Assembly (NCBI GenBank): GCA_012516015.1
Contig: JAAYXG010000798.1
Coordinates: 1 to 11,440 of the forward strand
Source: Lysobacteraceae bacterium
GTDB taxonomy: Bacteria > Pseudomonadota > Gammaproteobacteria > Steroidobacterales > Steroidobacteraceae
DNA: 11,440 bases
Direction of reading: 5' to 3'
Shown: piece by piece, positions 1-7,885 of the stretch
Position numbering within the stretch: position 1 is the stretch's first letter
How the letters are laid out: each line of letters opens with the position of its first letter
Made by a program: the position numbers and the translations under genes
The notes under the pieces: model-generated
Told to the model about the DNA's origin: nothing
The model's input: the letters and a program-made list of their open reading frames with translations, nothing else
Database searches by the model: none

Positions 1-672
1 AAGCCGGAAGCAATCGTGTGTGTTTCGGCGCATTGGTACATGCCTGGCACCGCCGTCACGGCGATGACGCAGCCGCGAACGATTCACGACTTTGGCGGCT
101 TTCCGCGCGCGCTCTATGAAGTTCAGTATGCTGCGCCTGGCGCGCCCGAGCTCGCGGCGCGCATCCGCGAGCTGCTTTCGCCGATCGCGGTGAGCATGGA
201 TCAAGAATGGGGGCTCGATCACGGCACGTGGTCCGTGCTGATGCACGTGTATCCGAACGCGGACGTTCCGATCGTGCAGCTCAGCATCGACGAGACGCAG
301 CCGGCGATATGGCACTTCGAAGTCGCAAAGAAGCTCGCACCGTTGCGAGACGAGAACGTGCTCATCGTCGGGAGCGGCAATCTCGTGCACAACCTGCACA
401 CGTATGCGTGGGGCCGCCGCGAAGTCGAGCCTTACGACTGGGCCGTGCGGTTCGAGGCGCTCGCACGGCAAACGATGCTCTCCGGGGATTTCAGCGCGCT
501 CATTGAATACGAGCGTCTCGGACGTGACGCGATGCTGTCCGCCCCGACGCCCGATCACTATTTGCCGCTCCTCTATGTGCTCGCGCAACACCAACCGACG
601 GAAAGCGTGACATTCCCTATCGAAGGGTTCGATGGGGGCTCGATCTCGATGTTGGCGGTGAGGGTTGGATAG
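1..672 (+). CDS. ygiD: YgiD-like extradiol (DODA-type) dioxygenase, 5'-truncated by window start
   Basis: This is the C-terminal 223 residues of a protein of the class III extradiol ring-cleavage family. E. coli YgiD, a 4,5-DOPA extradiol dioxygenase, is the closest match I recall. The reading frame is open from base 1 (Lys-Pro-Glu-Ala-Ile-Val, then the conserved SAHW), so the GTG at 16 is an internal valine codon and not the start; roughly 40 N-terminal residues lie outside. Visible family signatures are SAHW, IHDFGGFP, DHGTWS, VQLSID, the GSGNLVHNLH segment and TPDHYLPLLY, whose histidines include the expected metal and substrate ligands. The family cleaves catechol-type rings using a single non-haem metal ion; the physiological substrate in bacteria is usually unknown. 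It is a cytoplasmic protein with no membrane segment in the visible part. It ends with TAG, 90 bases before the convergent lactamase gene. The family call is secure; the exact substrate is inference. Confidence 0.9.
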   Translation, partial: KPEAIVCVSAHWYMPGTAVTAMTQPRTIHDFGGFPRALYEVQYAAPGAPELAARIRELLSPIAVSMDQEWGLDHGTWSVLMHVYPNADVPIVQLSIDETQPAIWHFEVAKKLAPLRDENVLIVGSGNLVHNLHTYAWGRREVEPYDWAVRFEALARQTMLSGDFSALIEYERLGRDAMLSAPTPDHYLPLLYVLAQHQPTESVTFPIEGFDGGSISMLAVRVG

Positions 673-676
673 ACGG

Positions 677-758
677 GTGGACGTGTAGGCGTGCGGACGT
701 GTAGACGTCTCGGAATTTCTGATCCTTCTTTCTGACGTCTACACGTCCACACGTCCAC
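677..758. repeat. Inverted repeat made of iterated GTRGACGT octamers
   Basis: Read on the plus strand, four octamers lie head to tail at 677-708: GTGGACGT, GTAGGCGT, GCGGACGT, GTAGACGT. After a 26-base spacer, three octamers follow in the opposite orientation at 735-758: ACGTCTAC, ACGTCCAC, ACGTCCAC. The arms can pair as 695-709 with 734-748 (15 perfect pairs) and 677-686 with 749-758 (10 perfect pairs), leaving 687-694 as an 8-base bulge and 710-733 as the loop. It fills the gap between two convergent genes, so it could stop transcription from either side or protect 3' ends. However, no T-run follows the stem in either direction, so it is not a classical intrinsic terminator. It may be a dispersed intergenic repeat; that cannot be judged from one copy. 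Confidence 0.85.
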
Positions 759-762
759 AGTA

Positions 763-1656
763 TCACTCGCGCGCCCGCTCCCTCTCGAGCCGCGCGTTCA
801 GACGCTCGCGCGCGCCTTGCGCATACGCTCGACAGCCGTTTGGATCGGTCAGCGCATTGGCCTCTCCGTTCTTGCGCCTTTCGACCTTCTCCCAGAATCC
901 GGTCCCTTCCGGATGGGCGCTGATGACGATGTCGCAGGAGAGCTTTTCGATTCTGTCGATGCTGGCACGCAGATCCGCCGCGGCGTTCGGGTAGCGCGGA
1001 TCGCCGCTGTATCGGAAATCGTCCGCCGAGACCGCGTTCAGGCTATCGGCGTACACCACATCGAGACAGCGCTCCCGCTCGCACGAACGCCACGTCCAAC
1101 TCGTGCCGCCCGGGGTATGACCCGGCGTGTAATGAACGGTGATCTTCGTGGAGCCGATCTCGATGGAGCCGCGATCGGGTAGGACCTTGGTGTTCGCGAC
1201 GGCGGGAAAGGGCGTAATCACGGTGTACTGAGGATCATCGGGACCGCCTCGACCTTTGCTGAGCGCCGCCGCCCCTGCGGGACTCGACAATACGGTCGCG
1301 CCGCTCGCCTCTTGGATCGCAGCGATGCCGCCCGAGTGATCGAAATGCGCATGCGAATTCAACACGTATTTGATGTCGCGCGTATCGAAACCGAGCCCGC
1401 GAACGTTTGCGAGCAGATCAGAGGCAGCTTCGGGCACCGTGCCGTCGATCACGACGTGTCCTTCGGAGGAAACGATCAAAACGGCACTCAATCCCCGCGT
1501 GCCGATGTAGTACGTGTTACCGTATACGTGAACCGGCGCTTCGCGCTCGTACCAGCTTCGCGGCCAAGACACCTCTTTCGCGTCTGCCGCGAATGCACCG
1601 GCGCATGCAAGCGCGTTCGAGGCAACAATAACTAACGTCCATCGTACAAGTATCAT
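763..1656 (-). CDS. Subclass B3-type metallo-beta-lactamase, secreted
   Basis: This is a 297-residue MBL-fold hydrolase of the type that opens beta-lactam rings with two zinc ions in the periplasm. The zinc motif HAHFDH is at residues 102-107, the third histidine (PGHTPGGTSWTW) at 180 and the last (ISAHPE) at 248. The ADS motif has serine at 205, where B1/B2 enzymes use a zinc-binding cysteine; this points to subclass B3. Cys241 and Cys275 are spaced like the conserved B3 disulfide, and Cys192/Cys197 could form a second. A signal peptide covers residues 1-23 (cleavage after AFA). The start is the ATG at 1656, with a GGGAG ribosome site 6 bases upstream; ATG 1674 would add 6 residues ahead of the hydrophobic core. 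The open frame continues to 2058 but only as antisense of tamA. It is divergent from tamA and convergent with the dioxygenase. The B3-type call is strong; beta-lactamase activity is inferred, since some B3-like proteins hydrolyse other substrates. Confidence 0.9.
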   Translation of the reverse strand: MILVRWTLVIVASNALACAGAFAADAKEVSWPRSWYEREAPVHVYGNTYYIGTRGLSAVLIVSSEGHVVIDGTVPEAASDLLANVRGLGFDTRDIKYVLNSHAHFDHSGGIAAIQEASGATVLSSPAGAAALSKGRGGPDDPQYTVITPFPAVANTKVLPDRGSIEIGSTKITVHYTPGHTPGGTSWTWRSCERERCLDVVYADSLNAVSADDFRYSGDPRYPNAAADLRASIDRIEKLSCDIVISAHPEGTGFWEKVERRKNGEANALTDPNGCRAYAQGARERLNARLERERARE

Positions 1657-1662
1657 TGATCG

Positions 1663-1667
1663 CTCCC
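1663..1667 (-). promoter_or_regulatory. Ribosome binding site of the metallo-beta-lactamase gene
   Basis: On the minus strand the sequence reads GGGAG, then six bases, then the ATG at 1656. This is the clearest Shine-Dalgarno match upstream of any gene in the window. It favours 1656 over the in-frame ATG at 1674, which would put this motif inside the coding region. Confidence 0.6.
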
Positions 1668-1715
1668 GTTGCATCGTGCACACGACGCTGGTAGGCGGTG
1701 TCTTCTCGAACGCGG

Positions 1716-1745
1716 ATAGTACAGGGGCCGTGACGCCTAGGTCAG
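1716..1745 (-). promoter_or_regulatory. Candidate sigma-70-like promoter for the metallo-beta-lactamase gene
   Basis: On the minus strand, CTGACC (1745-1740) and TACTAT (1721-1716) are separated by 18 bases, approximating -35 and -10 boxes. A TG immediately precedes the -10 hexamer. Transcription would begin near 1709 and leave a leader of roughly 50 bases before the start at 1656. Each box departs from consensus, and in a GC-rich genome such matches occur by chance, so this is tentative. No comparable pair was found for tamA on the plus strand between 1657 and 1816. Confidence 0.3.
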
Positions 1746-1816
1746 CAGGGAACAGTCGAGCCGAGGCAAGCGTCAAGCGACATGACCTTCGTTCCGTTTT
1801 CCCTTCGGTTGCCACG

Positions 1817-3571
1817 GTGATTTGCCGGACCCTCGCATCTGCAACGGCGTGCTGCATAGGCGCCCTCCTCTGCTTCGTCACTGGCTTGGATTTCGCTCGA
1901 GCCGCCACGGTCGAGATCGATATCGACGGACTGGAGGAGGAGCTCAGAGATGCGGCGCTCGCGAGTCTCGACCTCAGACGGTTTGCCGAGCGCGAGATCA
2001 CCTCGACGCAGGTTCGTCGCTTGTTCGAGCGCGCCGACGAGCAGATCAAGAAGGCCATGCAGCCCTATGGGTACTACAACGCGACGGTCGAGAGCGAGCT
2101 GACCGAAAAGACGCCCGAGGCATTCTTCGCGAACTTTCGCGTCGAGCTAGGGCCTCCCGTGCTCGTGCGTACGTCCGATGTGCGCATTCTCGGCGATGCC
2201 GCTGAGCTGGGCGACATTCGTAGAGCGCTCGATGCGTTCGCGCCCCGAGTCGGCGAGCCGCTGAATCACGTGACGTACGAGAACAGCAAGACGGCCATCG
2301 ACACGCAGCTCAAGGCGCTCGGCTATTTTGCGTCCGAGCTCGTCGAGCACCGCGTCGAGGTTGTGCAGTCCGCGAACACGGCGGATATCCGCCTGCAATG
2401 GAATAGCAACAATCGCCACCGATTCGGCCCCGTCTCCTTTTCCGATTCGCAGTTTCCCGAAAGCTTTCTGCAGCGCTACGTACCGTGGAAGGAAGGCGAC
2501 CCTTACTCGGCAGTCGAGCTTCTCACGCTGCAGCAGCGGCTCGTCGATGCCGACTATTTCTCGACCGTGTCGGTACAGCCGGATTTGGAGAAGCTCGAAA
2601 ACGATCAGGTCCCGATCGAAGCGCTGGTCATCCCGGCGAAGCGCACCGTCTATACGGCGGGGGTCTATGTCAGCACGGATACGGGACCTGGCGTACGGCT
2701 CGGGTTCGACCGCCGCTGGGTGAACAAACGCGGGCACAAGCTCGGCGGGCAGATCGAATACTCGCAGCGCTTGCAGCAAGCCGCCGCGAGCTATCGTATT
2801 CCCGTGCCCGACGAGCAGCGAATGTATACGTTCAGCGGCGGCTATCGGGATGAGGAGACGGATACGAGCCGTTCACGGATGGCGCGCTTGTCCGGTACGC
2901 AGATCACCGAACAATGGAATGACTTTACCCGGACGCTGGGTCTGCACTACTTGAACGGCGACTTCGAGATCGCGGACGAGGAGCGCTCCACGAACTTGCT
3001 CTTTGCGGAAGGCCTCCTCACGCGCAAACGCGCCGATGACCTTCTGTTCCCCACGCGCGGTCTGTCGCTGCTCTACGGCTTGAGAGTCGCGGTCGAGCAG
3101 GTCTTGTCCGATACGTCGCTCGCACAAGTACGCGCCGAGGCAAAGTGGATTCGCCCCGCGGGCGACCGCGGACGACTCCTCTTCCGCGCGGCGGCGGGCG
3201 CGATGGTCGTGGACAATTTCGACGCGTTGCCTCCCGAGCTGCGATTCTTTGCAGGCGGCGATCGCTCGGTGCGCGGCTTCGACTACCAGGCGATCGGGGA
3301 GACGAATGCCGAAGGCGGCGTCATCGGCGGCAAGTATCTGACCGTGCTCAGTGCGGAGTACGAGCACTATTTCCTCGAGAACTGGGGCGCCGCCGTCTTC
3401 GTCGACGCGGGAGATGCGTACTCCTCTGATCTCGATGCGAATGTCGGAGCGGGGCTCGGCCTTCGCTGGCGCTCTCCGGTCGGGCTCGTACGACTCGACC
3501 TTGCCGTGCCCGTGGTGAGCGACCTCGAAGAGGGCCTCCGCGTGCACCTCGTCATCGGCCCCGACCTATGA
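1817..3571 (+). CDS. tamA: Translocation and assembly module outer-membrane protein TamA
   Basis: This is an Omp85/BamA-superfamily outer-membrane barrel that works with TamB in delivering certain outer-membrane proteins and, by later work, phospholipids. From the GTG at 1817 it is 584 residues, close to E. coli TamA (577). The signal peptide is at residues 1-29 (ARA before the mature Ala-Thr-Val). Three POTRA domains are expected at about 30-270; the third ends with a LQQRLVDADYFSTVSV segment. The 16-strand barrel starts near 278. Loop 6 carries FFAGGDRSVRGF at 477-488, with the family VRGF motif. The protein ends in IGPDL, as TamA barrels do. The frame is open further upstream, with GTG at 1730 and 1676, but these add a non-secretory extension before the signal peptide and run into the lactamase leader. 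There is no clear ribosome site at 1817, so the start is only moderately sure. The stop overlaps the tamB ATG by four bases, implying translational coupling. Confidence 0.92.
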   Translation: MICRTLASATACCIGALLCFVTGLDFARAATVEIDIDGLEEELRDAALASLDLRRFAEREITSTQVRRLFERADEQIKKAMQPYGYYNATVESELTEKTPEAFFANFRVELGPPVLVRTSDVRILGDAAELGDIRRALDAFAPRVGEPLNHVTYENSKTAIDTQLKALGYFASELVEHRVEVVQSANTADIRLQWNSNNRHRFGPVSFSDSQFPESFLQRYVPWKEGDPYSAVELLTLQQRLVDADYFSTVSVQPDLEKLENDQVPIEALVIPAKRTVYTAGVYVSTDTGPGVRLGFDRRWVNKRGHKLGGQIEYSQRLQQAAASYRIPVPDEQRMYTFSGGYRDEETDTSRSRMARLSGTQITEQWNDFTRTLGLHYLNGDFEIADEERSTNLLFAEGLLTRKRADDLLFPTRGLSLLYGLRVAVEQVLSDTSLAQVRAEAKWIRPAGDRGRLLFRAAAGAMVVDNFDALPPELRFFAGGDRSVRGFDYQAIGETNAEGGVIGGKYLTVLSAEYEHYFLENWGAAVFVDAGDAYSSDLDANVGAGLGLRWRSPVGLVRLDLAVPVVSDLEEGLRVHLVIGPDL

Positions 3572-6500
3572 AGCGGCGCTGGTTGCATTGGACCTTCGGT
3601 ACGGTCGGCGGGATTCTGCTGCTCCTCGTGCTCGGCGTGCTCTGGCTCTTGAATACGCAGACGGGCACGCGCGCGGCATTGAACGTCGCTCAGAACGTCA
3701 TGGGAGGAAAACTCGAGATCGCAACGAGCGAAGGCACGATCGCGGGGCCGCTGACTTTGTCGGGCGTGCGCTATGTAGACCCGGCAAGCGGGCTGGATGT
3801 CGCGCTGAAGCGAGTGCACCTCGATCCAGCCTTGCTCGAGCTCTTCGGCATGCGCGTGCATGTCGTAAATGCGGAAGTCCAAGGCGTCAGCGTGATGCTC
3901 GGCGAATCCGCGGAGCCGAAGACTGAGCAGGAGCCGAGCGAGCCGTTCACATTGCAAGCGCCGATCGATCTCGTCGTCGAGCGCTTCATGCTCAGCGACG
4001 CGGTCGTCAGTCGAGCGGAGGCGGAGCTCGTTCGCGTCGAGAGCGCCGAATTCGTCGGGAGCTGGGTCGACAAGAACATCGCGGTCGAGCGCCTCGAGGT
4101 CACCTCGCCAGACGGCGAGATCGAGTTCCGCGGCACGCTGCGCGAAGCGCAGACCTATGTCGGAGATGGCTCCGGTCGTTTTCGCTGGCGCGTGGGCGAA
4201 TCGACCTATGCCGGAACCCTGCAAGCGAACGCGCAAGGGCACGACGCGGGGTTAAACATCGTGCTCACGGCCCCCTTGGGCGCGACGCTCAATGTCGCCC
4301 TGGAGCAATCCGACGCCTTGCCATGGAAGTTCGTGCTCGGCGTTCCCTCCTTCGATCCGCGCGATGAGCTCATGCCCGACTCATCGCTTGAAAGTCTGGC
4401 GGCGGACGTGCGCGGCGAAGGCACGCTCGAGCGCGGTGTCGCGAGCGGCGAGATCGTGATCAACGGCGAGCCTCTGCGCATTGAGCGTATCGCTTTCGAG
4501 CGTGCCGAAGAGGCGCTCGACGTCATGCTGCAAATGCTCGTCGGCGGCGGCACGCTGCAAGCTGAGAGCACCGTGCGGCTCGCTGCCGAGCCTGTTGCCG
4601 CAAAAGCCGATGCGCGCTGGAGCGACATCGCGATTCCGGCGCAATGGGTCGGCCAAGTGCTGCACACGGAAGGCGCGCTCGCGTTCGAAGGGAGCGCGGA
4701 CTCGTACCGTGCGACGGGAGATTTGCGGGTTGGCCCGCCCGATCGTCTTGCCGAGATCGAGCTGGCACTCAAAGGCTCATCTTCGTCCGTGCAGCTCGAA
4801 CAATTCGACCTCGTTCAGCGCGACGGGCGCCTAGCCGCGTCGGGCACTGTCGAGCTCGAGCCCCAGATCGGCTGGTCGCTCACGGCAACCGCCACCCGCT
4901 TCGATCCTGGGCATTTCGCCACCGCGTGGCCCGGCAATCTCAACTTCGAGCTGACCACGTCCGGCGCGATCGAGGAAGGAGGTCCGCGAGCGGAGCTACT
5001 GTTGCGCAATCTCGGCGGAAAGCTGCGCGGTCGCGCGGTCTCCGGCCGTGCGGATGTGAAGCTCGCCGCCGACAAGAATCTGTTTGGCGAGGCCGAGCTA
5101 CGTTCGGGCGCGAGCCGCCTTCGCCTGGACGCGAAACTGGGCGATGTGACGGATGCGATCGCCCGCATCGAGATACCCTCCCTTGACGATTGGGTACCGA
5201 ATGCGGGCGGTGCGCTGCACGGGACGTTCTCTGCGCTGGGCCAATGGCCGGACATTACGATCGACGGGCAAGCGCGGGCCACCGATCTCAGCTTCGGCGA
5301 GATGCGTGCGGAAGTGCTCCAGCTCAACTTGGACGTCTCCAATCCGACCGAGCCGGACGGATACGTCGAGTTACGCATGCGCGATGCGAGCGCGTCAGGC
5401 CTGAAGATCGAGCGTCTTCGAACGAGCGCCTCCGGCAACACGGAGGCCCATTCGCTCGAGCTCGTTCTCGAAGGTGCGCCCCTCGGTGCCGAGCTATCGC
5501 TCGACGGTTCGCTCTCCGACACGGGGTGGATCGGCACGGTGGAGCAGCTCGTGCTCGACATTCAGGATGCGGCGCGGCTCGCGCTGCAGGCGCCTGTACA
5601 GATCGAGCATTCGAAAGAGCGCACGCGTGTGTCGGAAGCGTGCTTCGCCGACGGCGACATTCGATTGTGTCTGGACGGCGCGATGCAGGCCGATGGGTCT
5701 CTCGATGCCCGCTACTCGCTCGCGAACGTTCCGCTCGCACTGGCGAATGCCTTCGCATCGGCCGATTCGACGCTCGCGTTCGATGGCATGCTCCGCGGCG
5801 AAGGCAACGTGCAACGCAATGCTGCAGGAGAGCTCAGGGGGGCCGCTCGCATCGAATCGGATCGCGCCGAGATCGCCCGCACGATCTCGGACTCCGATGA
5901 GACGCAGGTGCTGCTCAGCATCACGGATTTGAGTATCGCTGCCGACCTCGATGTCGATCGCGCTCAGGGAACCATCGACGCGCGGCTCAACGATACCGGA
6001 TCTTTGCAAGGCCAAGTCTCACTTGCGGGTTTATCCGCACCAAGCATGCAGCTCGACGGCTCATTGTCTGCAGCGCTGCCGAGCATCGCCGTTGTCGAGC
6101 TGTTCGCACCCCAACTTGCGAACGTGGCCGGAGCCGTGGATCTGCGCGCCGACATCGCAGGCACAAGCGACGACCCGCAGGTCACGGGCGAGCTGAACGT
6201 GACGGATCTCGCGGCGGACATTCCGGAGTTCGGGCTGCAGCTCAGAAACGGGCGATTCGCCGCGACGCCGCGCGCGGATCGCGCTTTCGAGATCGACGGC
6301 AGCATCGAATCGGGGAAAGGTCAACTCACGTTCGAAGGGCTTGCTCGACTCGATGGGCCGTCCGCGCTCTCCGTCGACGGCAAACGATTCCTTGCCCTAG
6401 ACATGCCGGGCGCGCGTGTCGTGATCGAACCGGCTCTCGAGATCGAGCATGTCTCGGAACGTGTGACGATCAAAGGCGAGGTCACGATCCCCGAGGCCAC

Positions 6501-7323
6501 CATCAACGTGCAGGAGTTGCCCGGGGGCGGGGTCAGCGGCGCGAAGGCGTCCTCCGACGTCGTCATCATCGACGCCGAAACGCAGGAGCAAGCCGAAGCA
6601 CAGCAACTCCCCATCTACGCGGACGTCCGAGTGATCCTAGGCGACGATGATGTCGAGCTCAGCGGTTTCGGCTTGGTCTCCAATATCGAGGGTCAACTCG
6701 CCGTGCGGGAAAGACCCGGCGTGCCGACGACGGGTTCGGGCGAGATCCGCGTCGGCGGAACCTACAAGGCCTATGGCCAAGACCTCACGATCGAGCAGGG
6801 AAGTCTGCTGTTCGCGAATACGCCGCTCGACAATCCGAATCTGCGCATCGTAGCGACGCGCCAAGTCGGCGAAGTCACCGCGGGCCTGCGAATCACCGGC
6901 GAAGCACAGAATCCGGTGCTCACGGTGTTCTCGAATCCGGAGATGGGTCAAGCGGATGCACTCTCGTACTTGGTCGCCGGTAAGCCGCTCGATCAAATTG
7001 GTCAGAATGAAGGCGAAGGTGACGCGCTGCAGACGGCGGCGAGGTCCTTGGGCACGGCTGCGGGCGGGCTCCTTGCGAAGAATCTCGGCAGGCGCTTCGG
7101 CGTCGACGAGATCGGCATCAAAGACAACGAAATGATCGGCGGCTCCGCCTTCACGATCGGCCAGTACCTCTCGCCTCGCCTCTTCCTGAGCTATGGGGTC
7201 GGCCTTTTCGAACCCGGAGAGGTCGTCACCTTGAGGTACCGGCTGACGGAAGCGCTCGGCGTTCAGATCGAGAGCGGCACCGAGGAATCGCGAGCGGGAC
7301 TTCAGTTTCGGATCGAGCGCTGA
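3568..7323 (+). CDS. tamB: Translocation and assembly module inner-membrane component TamB
   Basis: This is a 1251-residue AsmA-like/DUF490 protein (E. coli TamB has 1259). TamB is anchored in the inner membrane, spans the periplasm as a long hydrophobic-grooved beta structure and docks on TamA. Residues 1-7 are basic (MKRRWLH) and a single membrane helix spans about 9-29. Residues 30 to about 900 are low-complexity beta-rich repeats alternating with acidic loops. The C-terminal DUF490 region has the signature SYLVAGKPL near 1133, a GGLLAKNLGRRFGVDEIGI stretch, and QYLSPRLFLSYGVGLF from about 1198. The final GLQFRIER strand is typical of the TamA-docking end. The ATG lies in an ATGA overlap with the tamA stop, and no Shine-Dalgarno is visible, so expression probably depends on tamA translation. 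The 3' end converges on the nitroreductase gene with a 13-base gap. The identification is secure from length, architecture and the adjacent tamA. Confidence 0.95.
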   Translation: MKRRWLHWTFGTVGGILLLLVLGVLWLLNTQTGTRAALNVAQNVMGGKLEIATSEGTIAGPLTLSGVRYVDPASGLDVALKRVHLDPALLELFGMRVHVVNAEVQGVSVMLGESAEPKTEQEPSEPFTLQAPIDLVVERFMLSDAVVSRAEAELVRVESAEFVGSWVDKNIAVERLEVTSPDGEIEFRGTLREAQTYVGDGSGRFRWRVGESTYAGTLQANAQGHDAGLNIVLTAPLGATLNVALEQSDALPWKFVLGVPSFDPRDELMPDSSLESLAADVRGEGTLERGVASGEIVINGEPLRIERIAFERAEEALDVMLQMLVGGGTLQAESTVRLAAEPVAAKADARWSDIAIPAQWVGQVLHTEGALAFEGSADSYRATGDLRVGPPDRLAEIELALKGSSSSVQLEQFDLVQRDGRLAASGTVELEPQIGWSLTATATRFDPGHFATAWPGNLNFELTTSGAIEEGGPRAELLLRNLGGKLRGRAVSGRADVKLAADKNLFGEAELRSGASRLRLDAKLGDVTDAIARIEIPSLDDWVPNAGGALHGTFSALGQWPDITIDGQARATDLSFGEMRAEVLQLNLDVSNPTEPDGYVELRMRDASASGLKIERLRTSASGNTEAHSLELVLEGAPLGAELSLDGSLSDTGWIGTVEQLVLDIQDAARLALQAPVQIEHSKERTRVSEACFADGDIRLCLDGAMQADGSLDARYSLANVPLALANAFASADSTLAFDGMLRGEGNVQRNAAGELRGAARIESDRAEIARTISDSDETQVLLSITDLSIAADLDVDRAQGTIDARLNDTGSLQGQVSLAGLSAPSMQLDGSLSAALPSIAVVELFAPQLANVAGAVDLRADIAGTSDDPQVTGELNVTDLAADIPEFGLQLRNGRFAATPRADRAFEIDGSIESGKGQLTFEGLARLDGPSALSVDGKRFLALDMPGARVVIEPALEIEHVSERVTIKGEVTIPEATINVQELPGGGVSGAKASSDVVIIDAETQEQAEAQQLPIYADVRVILGDDDVELSGFGLVSNIEGQLAVRERPGVPTTGSGEIRVGGTYKAYGQDLTIEQGSLLFANTPLDNPNLRIVATRQVGEVTAGLRITGEAQNPVLTVFSNPEMGQADALSYLVAGKPLDQIGQNEGEGDALQTAARSLGTAAGGLLAKNLGRRFGVDEIGIKDNEMIGGSAFTIGQYLSPRLFLSYGVGLFEPGEVVTLRYRLTEALGVQIESGTEESRAGLQFRIER

Positions 7324-7345
7324 TCGCCCGGCCGACCTAGGGCGA
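7324..7345. terminator. Weak hairpin across the tamB / nitroreductase convergent junction
   Basis: TCGCCC (7324-7329) and GGGCGA (7340-7345) can form a 6-pair stem with a 10-base loop. The stem spans the 13-base gap and reaches over the nitroreductase stop codon. There is no T-run on either side, and the stem is short for a GC-rich genome. It is the only candidate structure for ending these two converging transcripts, and is reported with low confidence. Confidence 0.2.
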
Positions 7346-7885
7346 AATGATCGCGTCTTCGAGCGGATGCGACACGACCTTGCCCGGCGTCACGATCGTG
7401 CCGAGGTAAAGCATCGCGACGATGTGATCTTCGGGCAGCAGGCCGAGCGCTTTCTTCACTTCCGCATCGTATGCCGCGGCGCCGGTCTTCCACATGACGC
7501 CATACCCGAGCGCATGTGCTGCGAGGAACATGTTCTGCACGCCCGCTGCAACGGAGGCGACCTGCTCGATCTCCGGGATCTTGCCTTTCGCAATGCGTGC
7601 GGCCGCCACGACGATCGTCGGTGCGCGCATGGGTTTGGCGCGTTCGGCGTCGAGCTGCGCCTGCGTTGCCTGCGGCGCTTTCCTTTGCAATAGCTCGGCC
7701 ATCGCATCCGCAAGCGTCGAGCGTGCTTCGCCTTCCAGCACGACGAAACGCCACGGCTTCAGGCGGCCGTGATCCGGCGCACGCATCGCCGCGCGCAGAA
7801 TTTGCTCGAGGTGTTCTCGAGTCGGCCCCGGCGCCGAGAGCTTCAACGCCGAAGCTCGCGATTGAATGCCTTCGAGCAACTCCAT
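7337..7885 (-). CDS. Nitroreductase family protein, YdjA-like
   Basis: This is a 182-residue FMN-dependent nitroreductase-fold protein, near the size of E. coli YdjA (183). Family features are the N-terminal SRAS at residues 9-12 (flavin phosphate contact), APDHGRLKPWRF at 36-47, GVMWKTG at 129-135 and LYLGT at 159-163. Members use NAD(P)H to reduce nitro groups, quinones or other acceptors, usually as homodimers in the cytoplasm; the natural substrate of the YdjA group is unclear. The ATG at 7885 shares its A with the TAA of the upstream hydratase gene (TAATG). A GAGG ribosome site lies 8 bases upstream, so the longer open frame reaching 8188 is only antiphase sequence of that gene. It is the last gene of the minus-strand run that begins with the ccm genes. 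The family call is secure; the role and the reason for its linkage to ccm are unknown. Confidence 0.9.
   Translation of the reverse strand: MELLEGIQSRASALKLSAPGPTREHLEQILRAAMRAPDHGRLKPWRFVVLEGEARSTLADAMAELLQRKAPQATQAQLDAERAKPMRAPTIVVAAARIAKGKIPEIEQVASVAAGVQNMFLAAHALGYGVMWKTGAAAYDAEVKKALGLLPEDHIVAMLYLGTIVTPGKVVSHPLEDAIISP

Noticed and set aside
677..758. Classical Rho-independent terminator
   Set aside because: The stem is long and perfect enough, but no T-run follows it on either strand, and the octamer structure suggests a repeat element instead.
677..758. CRISPR-like array
   Set aside because: The octamers are contiguous and lie in opposed orientations, with no regular unique spacers and no cas gene nearby.
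1657..2058. N-terminal extension of the lactamase frame by 134 residues
   Set aside because: It is antisense to the tamA signal peptide and first POTRA domain, is Ser/Arg/Ala-rich without family similarity, and precedes a proper signal peptide with a good ribosome site at 1656.
3367..4242. Long minus-strand open frame (291 residues) across the tamA/tamB junction
   Set aside because: It is fully antisense to two well-recognised genes, has Arg-rich composition typical of GC-rich shadow frames, and has no recognisable domain or ribosome site.
4815..5561. Long minus-strand open frame (248 residues) inside tamB
   Set aside because: It is antisense to tamB with Ser/Arg/Pro-rich shadow composition; many similar frames occur throughout this GC-rich gene on both strands.
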